Under the pieces are notes generated by a model. That model made no database searches, had not been told where the DNA came from, and saw only the letters and a program-made list of their open reading frames with translations. A DNA stretch of 64,000 nucleotides from Loktanella salsilacus (GTDB lineage: Bacteria > Pseudomonadota > Alphaproteobacteria > Rhodobacterales > Rhodobacteraceae). The position numbers were made by a program, and so were the translations under genes. Location of the stretch: assembly GCF_900114485.1 (NCBI RefSeq), contig NZ_FOTF01000011.1, forward strand, positions 1 to 64,000, read 5' to 3'. Positions 28,284 through 37,578 of the stretch are shown in pieces (the first letter of the stretch is position 1; every line of letters starts with the position of its first letter).

Positions 28284-29143
28284 TCATCCTTATGTTCCAG
28301 CCCAAGAGCTGTCTGATACACTTGCCGCCGTGGTAGCCCCAATGCGCCCGCGACTGCAGTCGCCGCATCCTTCACACGCATCGACTTCATCGCATCGCGC
28401 AGTGCTGTTTCCACATCCACGGCTTCAATCGTTTCAGCGCCAGCGCGCCCGATCAGGACAACAATTTCACCCTTCACGGCGCGACCTTCAAAATCGCGGG
28501 CAAGCGACCCCAAGGTTCCGCGCGACACCTCTTCGAACTTTTTCGTCAGCTCCCGGCACACCACCGCTGACCGACCTTCCCCTAAAATCTCGCACGCACT
28601 CGCTAACATTCCATGAACGCGTTTTGGCGATTCATAAAACACCAGAGTGAATGGTAGATCGCGCAGATCGGCCAGTTGGGTCGCGCGCTGCGCCTGCGCC
28701 GCTGACAAAAAGCCGACAAAGGCAAAGCGGTCCGTCGGCAATCCTGCGACGGCCAGCGCCGTCAACACGGCCGAGGCACCGGGCGCGGCCGTCACCGGTA
28801 ATCCGGCGGCCTGCACTGCCAGAGCCAGTTCATACCCTGGGTCCGCGATCAAAGGTGTGCCCGCCTCGGAGACGCAAGCCACAGACTTACCCTCTGCGAT
28901 CGCGGCAACGAACCGATTGATCTGCCCTTCGCCGCTATGATCGTGGAACGCGATAACGGGGCGTTTACCCAGCGGAACACCGTGGATTTCCAGCAGCTTA
29001 CGCGCTGTGCGCGTATCTTCGGCGGCGATCACATCGCAACTGGCCAAGATATCCAGCGCGCGCAGCGTGATGTCCCGCGCCGACCCGATCGGCGTTGCCA
29101 CCAGATACAATCCCGCAACCAATGGTCTGATCTCGTGATTCAT
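28280..29143 (-). CDS. rsmI: 16S rRNA (cytidine1402-2'-O)-methyltransferase RsmI, 287 aa
   Basis: This SAM-dependent tetrapyrrole-methylase-family enzyme adds the 2'-O-methyl group to C1402 of 16S rRNA at the P-site. It begins GLYLVATPIGSARDITLRAL, with AAEDTR near residue 41, the SEAGTPLIADPGYELA motif near 92 and PGASAVLTALAVAGLPTDRFAFVGFL near 120. Length is normal. It is the first gene of an rsmI-yraN pair, divergent from the LpoA-like lipoprotein gene, another conserved neighbour set in proteobacteria. Confidence 0.97.
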   Translation of the reverse strand: MNHEIRPLVAGLYLVATPIGSARDITLRALDILASCDVIAAEDTRTARKLLEIHGVPLGKRPVIAFHDHSGEGQINRFVAAIAEGKSVACVSEAGTPLIADPGYELALAVQAAGLPVTAAPGASAVLTALAVAGLPTDRFAFVGFLSAAQAQRATQLADLRDLPFTLVFYESPKRVHGMLASACEILGEGRSAVVCRELTKKFEEVSRGTLGSLARDFEGRAVKGEIVVLIGRAGAETIEAVDVETALRDAMKSMRVKDAATAVAGALGLPRRQVYQTALGLEHKDE

Positions 29144-29260
29144 GCCTAGACCCCTGTGCCTGCTGCTTTATGATACCCGAGCCTTGAACCATGGGGCGGA
29201 ACAGGCGTGAGGACAACGCCCGTCGCACCTTGAGGCCCGGAAAACAAGAGGATGCCGCCG

Positions 29261-30460
29261 ATGACTGCCCTGCTGCCCCACGCGACGACACCGAATCTGC
29301 GGCGATGGGCCGCCCGCGCCACTGCGCTGTTTGCCATGTTGTGGATGGCGGCCTGTGTCGCCGTCCCCATGAACAACGCAACTGATACAGGCGTTGCTAT
29401 CGATCCCAACGCGCCTGTTCAGGTTGCCTTACTGGTCCCCGGTGGATCGGGCGATTCGAACGATGCCACACTCGCGCGCAACCTTGAAAACGCCGCCCGC
29501 ATGGCGATTGCCGACCTGAATGGCGTGCAGATTGACCTGCGCGTCTACAACAGCGGTGCCGACCCAGCGAAGGCCGCCAGCGTAGCCACGCAAGCCGTGG
29601 ACGAAGGTGCCAAGATCATCATCGGCCCGCTGTACGGCGAAACCGTGAACCCCGTCGGCAATGCCGTCGCCGCGCGCAACGTCAACGTGCTGGCACTGTC
29701 GAACAACCCCACCGTGGCTGGCGGTAACGTCTTTATCCTTGGCGCGACCTTCAACAATACCGCGAACCGCCTTGTCAGCTATGCCCGCCAGACCGGAGTA
29801 GAGCGTTTCGGCATCGTGCACGCGAACGATCTTGGCGGTCAGCTTGGCCGCGACGCGATTGTGTCTGCCGTGCAGGCCAATGGCGCACAGGTTGCCGGTG
29901 TCGGCAGCTATCCCCTGTCCCAGCAAGGTATCGTGTCTGCCACGCCGCAGATTGCCGAGACGCTGAAAGCCGCAGGCGCGCAGGCCGTGTTCCTGACCGC
30001 AGGTGCCAACGCTGACCTGCCCCTGATCGCGACCTCGTTGCCAGAGGCAGGGATCAACCCCGGCCTGACCCGCTACATTGGCCTGACCAACTGGGCCGCC
30101 GCACCGCAAGCGCTAGCGCTTCCCGGTGTTCAGGGCGGTTTGTTCGCCGTGCCAGACCGCGGCATGGTCGCGAACTTCGAAGCGCGCTACCGCGCCGCTT
30201 ATGGCAGCGATCCGCACCCGCTCGCGGGCCTTGCCTATGACGGCATCGCCGCCGTTGGCGCGCTGGTCGCCACCGGCAACCGCAATGCGCTGACCAAATC
30301 TGCGCTGACCACGCAGCAAGGCTTTCAAGGCACCAACGGTATCTTCCGCCTGTTGCCCAATGGCCTGAACGAGCGCGGCCTTGCTGTCGCCACCGTGCGC
30401 GGCAATCAGATGGTCATTCTGCAGAACGCGCCGCGCAGCTTTGGCCGGACTGGCAGCTAA
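29261..30460 (+). CDS. LpoA/LppC-like lipoprotein (penicillin-binding protein activator), 399 aa
   Basis: This outer-membrane lipoprotein has a periplasmic-binding-protein fold. LpoA stimulates the PBP1A transpeptidase in gammaproteobacteria; a similar role here is inferred. The signal ends LWMAAC with Cys32 as lipobox cysteine, preceded by a long N-region with Arg. After it come VQVALLVPGGSGD and the IIIGPLYGETVNPVGNA motif (near residue 125) typical of type I PBPs. The start ATG at 29261 is preferred to 29252 since AGAGG lies 9 bases away. It is divergent from rsmI and 1 base ahead of glnD. Confidence 0.87.
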   Translation: MTALLPHATTPNLRRWAARATALFAMLWMAACVAVPMNNATDTGVAIDPNAPVQVALLVPGGSGDSNDATLARNLENAARMAIADLNGVQIDLRVYNSGADPAKAASVATQAVDEGAKIIIGPLYGETVNPVGNAVAARNVNVLALSNNPTVAGGNVFILGATFNNTANRLVSYARQTGVERFGIVHANDLGGQLGRDAIVSAVQANGAQVAGVGSYPLSQQGIVSATPQIAETLKAAGAQAVFLTAGANADLPLIATSLPEAGINPGLTRYIGLTNWAAAPQALALPGVQGGLFAVPDRGMVANFEARYRAAYGSDPHPLAGLAYDGIAAVGALVATGNRNALTKSALTTQQGFQGTNGIFRLLPNGLNERGLAVATVRGNQMVILQNAPRSFGRTGS

Positions 30461-30461
30461 G

Positions 30462-33233
30462 TTGAACACGCCCCAAATCGACGCAGCGCCGCAGGATCTG
30501 ATCCTTCCGGCGCTGCAAATCTTTGACGCCCCCGCGATGCAGATCGCATTGGATGCGGCCAACCTGATTGCGCCGGACGACAAGGCGCTGCGCGCCGCTG
30601 CCGTGGGCCTGCTGAAAAATGCGCAGGCCGCTGGCCGCGCCGCGATCAAGACCGCGTTCGAGGCGCAGCCCTTTCGCGCCGGTCCTACGACCCGCGCCTA
30701 TAGCTGGCTGACCGACCAGATCCTGACCACTGTACTGGACGTCGCCCGCAATCGGCTGCACCCCCTATCCAACCCCACAGACGGCGAACGTTTGTCCGTC
30801 ATCGCTGTCGGCGGTTATGGCCGCGGCGAAATGGCCCCCCATTCCGACGTCGACCTGCTGTTCCTGACCCCTTATAAAATGACCCCCTGGGCCGAAAGCG
30901 TGATCGAATCCACGCTCTACATGCTTTGGGATCTTAAGATGAAAGTCGGCCACGCCAGCCGCACCATCAAGGATTGCCTGCGCCTAGCCGAAGAAGATTA
31001 CACCATCCGCACGTCATTGGTGGAATACCGCTATCTGACCGGCGACGCCGCCTTGGCCGAACAGCTAGGCAAGCGCCTGTGGACAGAGCTTTTCAAATCC
31101 ACCGCACCCGATTTTATCGATGCCAAGCTAGAGGAACGCGCCCAGCGCCACCGCAAGCAAGGCGGCCAACGCTACATGGTCGAGCCTAACGTGAAAGAGG
31201 GCAAAGGCGGTCTGCGCGATCTGCAATCGCTGTATTGGATCGGCAAATATATCCACGGTGTGCGCGACGCATCGGAACTGGTGCGCCACAAGGTTTTCAC
31301 CCAAGAGGAATACGAGGCGTTCCGCGCTGCGCATGAATTCCTGTGGGCCGTGCGCTGCCACCTGCACCTGATCGCAAACCGTGCGCAGGATCAGCTGACC
31401 TTTGACATGCAGGTCGCCGTGGCTGACGCCATGGGCTACGCCGACGGCGGCGGGCGGCGCGGCGTTGAACATTTTATGCAGGCCTATTTCCGCCATGCCA
31501 CAATGGTTGGCGATCTGACGCGGATCTTCCTCGTCGCCCAAGAACGCCGCCATGCCAAGGCCGCGCCGATGCTGGAACGGCTGCTAAAACGCAAACCCAA
31601 GACCAAGCCGCCCTACGACATCAAGCAGAACCGCCTCACCGTCTCTGGCCCGAAAACCTTTCTGGCAGACCCGATGAACCTGCTGCGCATTTTCGAGGAA
31701 TCGATGCGCACCGGCACCCTGATGCATCCCGACGCCATGCGCCTGATCAAGGGCAATCTGCACCTGATTGATGACGCGATGCGCAATGATCCGGACGCGA
31801 ACAAACTGTTCCTGGGCCTGCTGCTGAAACACGGCAACCCCGAACGATCCCTGCGGCGCATGAACGAACTCGGCGTGCTGGCCGCGTTCCTGCCCGACTT
31901 TGCCCCGATCGTGGCGATGATGCAGTTCAACATGTATCACCACTACACCGTCGACGAACACACGATCCAATGCATCAGCCACCTCTCCCAGATCGAACGA
32001 GGAGAGCTGATCGAAAGCCTCCCCCTCGCCTCTGGCATTCTGAAGGCTGGGGTGAACCGCAAGGTCCTTTACGTCGCCATGCTTCTGCATGACATCGGCA
32101 AGGGCCGGCCAGAGGATCACTCTATCCTTGGCGCGCAAATCGCCCGCCGCCTCTGCCCCCGCCTAGGCCTGTCGAAAAAGGAATGCGAAACAGTCGAATG
32201 GCTGATCCGCTATCACCTGCTCATGTCCGACACCGCGCAAAAGCGCGACATATCCGAACCGCGCACCATCCGCGGCTTTGCCAAGGCTGTGAAATCCGTT
32301 GAACGGCTGGATCTGCTGACCGTGCTAACCGTCTGCGACATTCGCGGCGTTGGGCCCGGCACGTGGAACAACTGGAAAGCCGTCCTGCTGCGCAACCTGC
32401 ACGCCGCGACCCGCTCTGCCCTTGATAACGGGCTAGAGGACGTGAACCGCGAGACCCGCGAAACCGTCGCCAAGCGCAGTCTGCGCGATACGCTGGACGG
32501 GTGGGAACCTGCGGATATCAAAAAGGAAATGGGCCGCCACTATGGGCCCTACTGGCAGGGTCTGCCCCCCGCGACCCACGTCATCTTTGCCGGACTTCTG
32601 CGCGACATTCCCGACGACGAAATTCGGATCGACCTGATGCCCGACCCCGACCGCGATGCCACCCGCGCCTGCTTTGCCATGGTCGATCACCCGGGTCTGT
32701 TTTCCCGCATGACCGGCGCACTGGCGCTTGTTGGCGCGAACATCGTCGATGCGCGCAGCTACACCTCTAAGGATGGCTACGCGACCGCCGTCTTCTGGAT
32801 CCAAGACGCCGACGGGCACCCATTCGAGGAAACCCGCCTGCCCCGCCTGCGCAATATGATCCACAAGACGCTGCTTGGCGAAGTTGTGCCGCGCGACGCC
32901 CTTGCCGACCGCGATAAATTGCCCAAGCGCATGCGCGCCTTCCGTGTGCCAACCAACATCACCTTCGATAACGAAGGCTCCGAGATTTATACCATCATCG
33001 AGGTCGACACCCGCGACCGCGCTGGTCTGCTGTTCGACCTGACCCGCACGCTAGCGAACGCCCATGTTTATATCGCCTCTGCCGTCATCGCGACCTACGG
33101 CGAACAGGCTGTCGATACCTTCTACGTCAAGGACCTGACGGGCCTGAAATTCCACAGCGAAAGCAAACGCCACAGCCTTGAAAAGCGCCTGCGCGAGGCC
33201 ATTGACCGCGGCGCGGAACGGGCGCACACGTGA
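30462..33233 (+). CDS. glnD: [Protein-PII] uridylyltransferase GlnD, 923 aa
   Basis: This bifunctional nitrogen sensor uridylylates and de-uridylylates PII proteins in response to glutamine. The N-terminal nucleotidyltransferase has GGYGRGEMAPHSDVDLLFL (near residue 118), the GlnD linker follows, the HD domain has HYTVDEHTIQCI and MLLHDIGKG (near 535), and two ACT domains lie at about 740-810 (HPGLFSRMTGALALVGANI) and 855-923 (TRDRAGLLFDLTRTLANAH). No ATG fits. The start is taken as TTG 30462, one base after the lipoprotein stop. An ATG at 30381 would give a 27-residue non-family extension. The ribosome site is weak. Confidence 0.95.
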   Translation: MNTPQIDAAPQDLILPALQIFDAPAMQIALDAANLIAPDDKALRAAAVGLLKNAQAAGRAAIKTAFEAQPFRAGPTTRAYSWLTDQILTTVLDVARNRLHPLSNPTDGERLSVIAVGGYGRGEMAPHSDVDLLFLTPYKMTPWAESVIESTLYMLWDLKMKVGHASRTIKDCLRLAEEDYTIRTSLVEYRYLTGDAALAEQLGKRLWTELFKSTAPDFIDAKLEERAQRHRKQGGQRYMVEPNVKEGKGGLRDLQSLYWIGKYIHGVRDASELVRHKVFTQEEYEAFRAAHEFLWAVRCHLHLIANRAQDQLTFDMQVAVADAMGYADGGGRRGVEHFMQAYFRHATMVGDLTRIFLVAQERRHAKAAPMLERLLKRKPKTKPPYDIKQNRLTVSGPKTFLADPMNLLRIFEESMRTGTLMHPDAMRLIKGNLHLIDDAMRNDPDANKLFLGLLLKHGNPERSLRRMNELGVLAAFLPDFAPIVAMMQFNMYHHYTVDEHTIQCISHLSQIERGELIESLPLASGILKAGVNRKVLYVAMLLHDIGKGRPEDHSILGAQIARRLCPRLGLSKKECETVEWLIRYHLLMSDTAQKRDISEPRTIRGFAKAVKSVERLDLLTVLTVCDIRGVGPGTWNNWKAVLLRNLHAATRSALDNGLEDVNRETRETVAKRSLRDTLDGWEPADIKKEMGRHYGPYWQGLPPATHVIFAGLLRDIPDDEIRIDLMPDPDRDATRACFAMVDHPGLFSRMTGALALVGANIVDARSYTSKDGYATAVFWIQDADGHPFEETRLPRLRNMIHKTLLGEVVPRDALADRDKLPKRMRAFRVPTNITFDNEGSEIYTIIEVDTRDRAGLLFDLTRTLANAHVYIASAVIATYGEQAVDTFYVKDLTGLKFHSESKRHSLEKRLREAIDRGAERAHT

Positions 33234-33257
33234 CGCCGCAATCTTAGGGGCCACGCC

Positions 33258-34844
33258 ATGAAACCGATCCGCCTGATGTCCGGCTTTTTCACTGTCGGCA
33301 TCTGGACCCTGCTAAGCCGCGTCATGGGCTTCGCGCGCGACATCATGATCGCGGGCTACCTTGGCACCGGCCCCGTGGCCGAGGCGTTTCTGGTCGCCTT
33401 CTCCCTGCCCAACCTTTTCCGCCGCTTCTTCGCCGAAGGCGCGTTCAACATGGCCTTCATCCCCATGTTTTCAAAAAAGGTCGAAGGCGGCGATGGCGCC
33501 GAGGAATTCGCCCAAGACGCCTTTGTCGGCATGGCCGTTATCCTGACGTTCTTCACCATCCTCGGCATCGTCTTCATGCCCCTGCTGGTTACGGCCATGG
33601 CATCCGGTTTTCGCGGCGACGAACGCTTTGATCTGGCTGTGGAATATGGCCGCTACGCCTTTCCCTATATCCTATTCATCTCACTCGCCGCGCTGCTGTC
33701 TGGCGTGCTGAACGCCACGGGCCGCTTCATGGCCGCCGCCGCCGCCCCGGTTCTGCTGAACGTCGTCTTCATCCTTGCGATCATCGTCGCTGCCGCGCTT
33801 GGCCGCCCGCTCAGCGACACTTTGGGCGTCAGCCTTGATCAAGCGCTCGGCCTGCGCGTCGGCGATTCCCTTGCCCTGTCCGTCCCTTTCGCAGGTTTTG
33901 TGCAGATGGCAGTTGTCTGGTGGGCCGCCGCCCGCGCGGGTTATCCGCTGCGCCTGAAACGCCCGCGCATGACGCCAGAACTCAAGCGCCTCGCCTATAT
34001 CGCCGCCCCGGCCGCGTTGGCGGGCGGCGTGGTGCAAATCAACCTGTTGGTGGGCCGCCAAGTCGCCAGCTTCTTTGAAGGTGCCGTCGCGTGGCTGAAC
34101 TACGCGGACCGCCTTTACCAGCTGCCCCTTGGCGTCGTCGGCATCGCGATCGGCGTGGTGCTGCTGCCCGACCTGTCCCGCCGTCTGCGCGGCGGCGACA
34201 CGGCGGGCGGGCGCGATGCGTTCAACCGCGCGTCTGAACTTAGCCTCGCCCTGACAGTCCCTGCCGCCGTCGCGCTGGTCGTCATCCCGATGCCGCTGAC
34301 CTCGGTGCTCTTTCAGCGCGGGGCCTTCACCGCCGACGATACGGCCGCCACCGCCCTGACCGTGGCAGTTTACGGCCTCGGCCTGCCGGCCTTTGTGCTG
34401 CAAAAGACGCTGCAACCACTGTTCTTCGCCCGCGAAGACACACGTAGCCCATTTAAATACGCTGTCGCCGCGATGATTCTGAACCTCGTGCTCGCCGTTG
34501 GATTGTCGCCCTTCATCGGCTTCATCGCCGCCGCCCTTGGCACCACCATGACCGGCTGGGCCATGGTCGTCATGCTCTGGCGCGGCTCTCGTGATATGGG
34601 CGAAGCGGCAAATCTGGACGCCCGGTTCAAGACCCGCATCTGGCGCATCATCATCGCATCTGGCGGCATGGGTGTTGCCTTGTGGATCACCCAAGTCATC
34701 CTTGGCCCCTATTTCGGCACGCCGGGTCTGCGCTACATCGCGCTGACCGCCCTCGTGACCACTGGCATCATCAGCTACTTCGCGATCGGCCAAGCCGTCG
34801 GTGCCTTCAAACTCCACGAATTCCGCCGCGCGCTGCGCCGCTGA
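33258..34844 (+). CDS. murJ: Lipid II flippase MurJ, 528 aa
   Basis: This integral membrane MOP-family transporter flips lipid II to the periplasm for peptidoglycan synthesis. The sequence is hydrophobic throughout with about 14 TM segments. Signatures include LSRVMGFARDIMIAGYLG (residues 16-33), AFLVAFSLPNLFRRFFAEGAFN (about 41-62) with the cluster of conserved Arg lining the cavity, and the LDRLYQLPLGVVGIAIG-like stretch near 290. It follows glnD by 24 bases, a common arrangement. The dispersed repeat copy B sits just after its stop. Confidence 0.96.
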   Translation: MKPIRLMSGFFTVGIWTLLSRVMGFARDIMIAGYLGTGPVAEAFLVAFSLPNLFRRFFAEGAFNMAFIPMFSKKVEGGDGAEEFAQDAFVGMAVILTFFTILGIVFMPLLVTAMASGFRGDERFDLAVEYGRYAFPYILFISLAALLSGVLNATGRFMAAAAAPVLLNVVFILAIIVAAALGRPLSDTLGVSLDQALGLRVGDSLALSVPFAGFVQMAVVWWAAARAGYPLRLKRPRMTPELKRLAYIAAPAALAGGVVQINLLVGRQVASFFEGAVAWLNYADRLYQLPLGVVGIAIGVVLLPDLSRRLRGGDTAGGRDAFNRASELSLALTVPAAVALVVIPMPLTSVLFQRGAFTADDTAATALTVAVYGLGLPAFVLQKTLQPLFFAREDTRSPFKYAVAAMILNLVLAVGLSPFIGFIAAALGTTMTGWAMVVMLWRGSRDMGEAANLDARFKTRIWRIIIASGGMGVALWITQVILGPYFGTPGLRYIALTALVTTGIISYFAIGQAVGAFKLHEFRRALRR

Positions 34845-34850
34845 TCCCAT

Positions 34851-34894
34851 TCACCTTGCCCAATAAACTCCCGCCGGAGGCACCCGGGCTTACC
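34851..34894 (-). repeat. Dispersed GCCTCCGGCGG repeat, copy B
   Basis: Minus strand reads GTGCCTCCGGCGGGAG, then TTTATTGGGCAAGGTGA. It fills the space between murJ and the convergent rhomboid gene and overlaps the rhomboid stop codon by a few bases. It differs from copy A in the T-rich centre. Confidence 0.65.
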
Positions 34895-35582
34895 GCTGGC
34901 GCAACCGGTGCAGCAAGGCAGTCCACCCACCCGGAGCCAGCACCACTGACGCCGCAAAGCCAGCCACGAAGCCCGCCAATTCAGCGATCCACATCGGACT
35001 GGACCCGAAGATCAGACCAAAGACCAGCTGCAGTCCCAACAGAAACCCGATCAGCCGAAAGGCCGCGATCTGGTTTTGCCCGGCCTGCCCAAGACGCAGC
35101 CACAGGATATAGGTGAAGGCACCGATCAGCCCGTAGACCGCAGGCCAGACGCCAAACAGCGGCACGGCGCCCTTGACGAAAACACCGTAAACCAGTGCGC
35201 CCACCAGCGTGCCAATCACAAAAACCGCCAAAGTGGCCGCGCCGGAAAACACATCCCCCACGAACTTGCCCAGCGCCAGCAGCAACGCGACACCAAACAG
35301 CGCGTCCGTAAAGCTGCCATGCACAAAGGCATAGGTCATAAACCGCTTCAGTAGCTCTGGGCTGGTATCGCCGCGCGTCCACACATAGTCCCACACCGCA
35401 GGCGAAAATGCGTAGTCGTTCAGCGCCGACAGCCGCCAGCCGATCGCGCCGGGACCGCCCACCAGCCCTGTCGCGCCTGCGCTTAGCGTCAGCTCGATCG
35501 CGGCGACGATGGCCACCAGCACAATGATGACCGGCGGAATGGTGTTGAATGGGCTCTCAAAGGGGGCAGGATCGTCGCTCAT
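34890..35582 (-). CDS. Rhomboid-fold membrane protein lacking catalytic residues, 230 aa
   Basis: This polytopic protein with the rhomboid layout has about six hydrophobic segments, including residues 18-38, 92-108, 113-138 and 175-193. The helix-2 region keeps [11 protein letters not shown] (His88). At the active-site serine motif, normally GxSG, it reads GVWPAVYG (144-151), with no serine. At the second catalytic residue, normally His, it reads IAELAGF with Glu201. Both catalytic residues are therefore replaced, and it should be a proteolytically inactive rhomboid (pseudoprotease). The ATG at 35582 ([10 protein letters not shown]) is preferred to a 25-codon longer frame. Confidence 0.85.
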   Translation of the reverse strand: MSDDPAPFESPFNTIPPVIIVLVAIVAAIELTLSAGATGLVGGPGAIGWRLSALNDYAFSPAVWDYVWTRGDTSPELLKRFMTYAFVHGSFTDALFGVALLLALGKFVGDVFSGAATLAVFVIGTLVGALVYGVFVKGAVPLFGVWPAVYGLIGAFTYILWLRLGQAGQNQIAAFRLIGFLLGLQLVFGLIFGSSPMWIAELAGFVAGFAASVVLAPGGWTALLHRLRQR

Positions 35583-35699
35583 GAAATCTATGACCTTGGC
35601 AGAGGCGGACGGCAGCCATGTCCACCTGTTGTTGAAGTTCGAGTGCGGCTCTGGCATGGGTATGACACCCTGCCCCCTGTGACCACCCCGGATGATCCC

Positions 35700-36713
35700 A
35701 TGACCAAAGCGACCTTCACCCCCCGCGTCTTTTCCGGCATCAAGCCTTCTGGCGGCCTGACGCTTGGCAACTATCTAGGCGCAATCAAGCGCTTCGTCGG
35801 CATGCAAGGCGAGATGGAGACGATGTATTGCGTCGTCGATCTGCACGCGATCACGGTCTGGCAGGACCCCGCAGAGCTAAGCCACGCGACCCGCGAAGTC
35901 GCCGCAGGCTACCTTGCCGCTGGCCTAGATCCCGCGCAATCGATCCTGTTCAACCAGTCGCGTGTCAGCCAGCACGCTGAACTTGGCTGGATCTTTAACT
36001 GCGTTGCGCGCGTCGGCTGGATGAACCGCATGACCCAGTTCAAGGACAAGGCTGGATCGGGCGCTGAAAAAGTATCGCTTGGCCTTTACGCCTACCCGTC
36101 CCTGATGGCCGCCGACATTCTGTTGTATCACGCGACGCATGTGCCCGTGGGCGAGGATCAGAAACAACACGTAGAGCTGACACGCGACATCGCGAACAAG
36201 TTCAACCACGACTTCAAGGTCGATTTCTTCCCTGAAACGATCCCCGTCATCGACGGCCCCGCCACCCGTGTGATGAACCTGCGTGACGGCACGAAAAAGA
36301 TGTCCAAATCCGGCGAGTCGGACATGGAGCGCATCAACATGCGCGACAACGCGGACACGATCGCCAAGAAGTTCAAGAAGGCCAAGACCGACCCGGAGCC
36401 ACTGCCAGACACCCTCGATGGTCTGAAAGACCGCCCCGAGGCGCGCAATCTGGTCGATATCTACGCCGCCCTGTCCGACACAACGTCAGAGGCTGTGATC
36501 GGCGAATATGCCGGCGCTGGCTGGGGCCGCTTCAAGCCTGCGCTGGCTGACTTGGCCGTCGATAAGCTTGCCCCGATCTCGGACGAGATGACGCGCTTGA
36601 TGGACGATCCTGCCGAGATCGACCGCATCCTTGCAAACGGGGCCGAACGCGCCCGCGCCATTGCCGCGCCGATCCTTGCCCGGACCTACGATATCGTCGG
36701 CCTGCTGCGCTAA
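35700..36713 (+). CDS. trpS: Tryptophanyl-tRNA synthetase, 337 aa
   Basis: This class I aminoacyl-tRNA synthetase charges tRNA-Trp. The HIGH-type motif is TLGNYLGA (about residues 20-27) after GIKPSGGL, and the KMSKS motif occurs as [10 protein letters not shown] near 200. Length fits bacterial TrpRS. The ATG at 35700 ([13 protein letters not shown]) is chosen over a longer frame that overlaps the divergent rhomboid gene. The dispersed repeat copy C lies 60 bases past the stop. Confidence 0.97.
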   Translation: MTKATFTPRVFSGIKPSGGLTLGNYLGAIKRFVGMQGEMETMYCVVDLHAITVWQDPAELSHATREVAAGYLAAGLDPAQSILFNQSRVSQHAELGWIFNCVARVGWMNRMTQFKDKAGSGAEKVSLGLYAYPSLMAADILLYHATHVPVGEDQKQHVELTRDIANKFNHDFKVDFFPETIPVIDGPATRVMNLRDGTKKMSKSGESDMERINMRDNADTIAKKFKKAKTDPEPLPDTLDGLKDRPEARNLVDIYAALSDTTSEAVIGEYAGAGWGRFKPALADLAVDKLAPISDEMTRLMDDPAEIDRILANGAERARAIAAPILARTYDIVGLLR

Positions 36714-36770
36714 CGCGCGGCACGGTCGCTTTTTCGGCTCGCGGGTGAAAAGCGAAGCTGCCGGACGGCA

Positions 36771-36811
36771 GCTGCCTCCGGCGGAGGTATTTTCGACCAG
36801 AAGAAGGGCGG
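36771..36811 (+). repeat. Dispersed GCCTCCGGCGG repeat, copy C
   Basis: Plus strand reads GCTGCCTCCGGCGGAGGTAT, then TTTCGACCAGAAGAAGGGCGG. It matches copies A and B in the GCCTCCGGCGG core and A/T-rich centre but lies in the opposite orientation, downstream of trpS. Confidence 0.65.
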
Positions 36812-36818
36812 ACCTGCG

Positions 36819-36862
36819 CTATTGTGCAGAGCTTCGGTTTGGAAATGCCGCCTATTGTGCAG
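36819..36862 (+). promoter_or_regulatory. Direct repeat upstream of the VOC gene
   Basis: CTATTGTGCAG occurs at 36819-36829 and again at 36852-36862, 33 bases apart (three helical turns), within the 90 bases before the VOC gene. It may be a tandem binding site or a small duplication. The VOC ribosome site (GGAGA) sits between GTGAA and TTCAC (36885-36900), which could form a 5-bp hairpin. Confidence 0.4.
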
Positions 36863-36901
36863 TAGCGTAGCGATTATGTTCGTGGTGAAGGAGATTTCAC
36901 C

Positions 36902-37408
36902 ATGACAAACCTAGCCCCCGCCGCCACGCGTATCGGCCATGTTCACCTCAAGGTCGCTGACCTAGAGCGCGCCATTGCGTTTTACCGCGATGTCCTCGGT
37001 TTTGCAGTCACGATGCGTTATGGTAAACAGGCAGCGTTTTTGTCCGCTGGTGGGTATCATCACCATATCGGCCTGAATACCTGGGAAAGCGCCGGGGCAA
37101 CCCCGCCGCCGCCGGGGCACACAGGGCTGTATCATATCGCTTTTCTGTATCCCGACAGGGCCACATTAGCCGCCGTTCTGCACCGCGTGTTGGCGGCAGG
37201 ATTAACGCTAGACGGCGCGGCAGACCATGCGGTGTCCGAGGCGATCTATCTGCGCGACCCGGATCAAAATGGTGTAGAGCTTTACGTCGACCGTGAAGAG
37301 GCCGACTGGCCCCGCGATGCGGATGGCAATCTGCAGATGAACAACACGCCTTTCGACCTGCAAGCGCTGCTGAACGCTTATCCTGTGCAGGCCCTGTCAC
37401 AAAACTGA
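36902..37408 (+). CDS. VOC family protein (glyoxalase/ring-cleavage dioxygenase superfamily), 168 aa
   Basis: This vicinal-oxygen-chelate protein has two beta-alpha-beta-beta-beta modules. Metal-ligand candidates are the first His in IGHVHLKV (residue 13 or 15), the His in GLYHIAF (near 78) and Glu in NGVELYVD (near 125), all in the positions used by extradiol dioxygenase/CatE-type proteins. The HHHIGLN stretch near 58 is also typical of the CatE-like subgroup. Substrate unknown. It stands alone after trpS with its own upstream region. Confidence 0.88.
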   Translation: MTNLAPAATRIGHVHLKVADLERAIAFYRDVLGFAVTMRYGKQAAFLSAGGYHHHIGLNTWESAGATPPPPGHTGLYHIAFLYPDRATLAAVLHRVLAAGLTLDGAADHAVSEAIYLRDPDQNGVELYVDREEADWPRDADGNLQMNNTPFDLQALLNAYPVQALSQN

Positions 37409-37578
37409 TTCCACCCCCGGGTCAAACTACCCCCGCAGTTCCCCGGCTGCATTTCGACTGGGCCGCACCCTGTCCCAAAAGCGGCCTGTGGCGGCGTGTT
37501 CACAGCGTGAATGCGCCGCCTTTACCCCCCGCGCCCTGTTGCATACTGTGCCGTCAACGTTTCCCGAAAGGCGCAGTC

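Noticed and set aside
33681-34850. 389-codon minus-strand open frame antisense to murJ
   Set aside because: Low-complexity shadow (Gly/Arg/Glu/Asp-rich) of a membrane-protein gene; murJ itself is certain.
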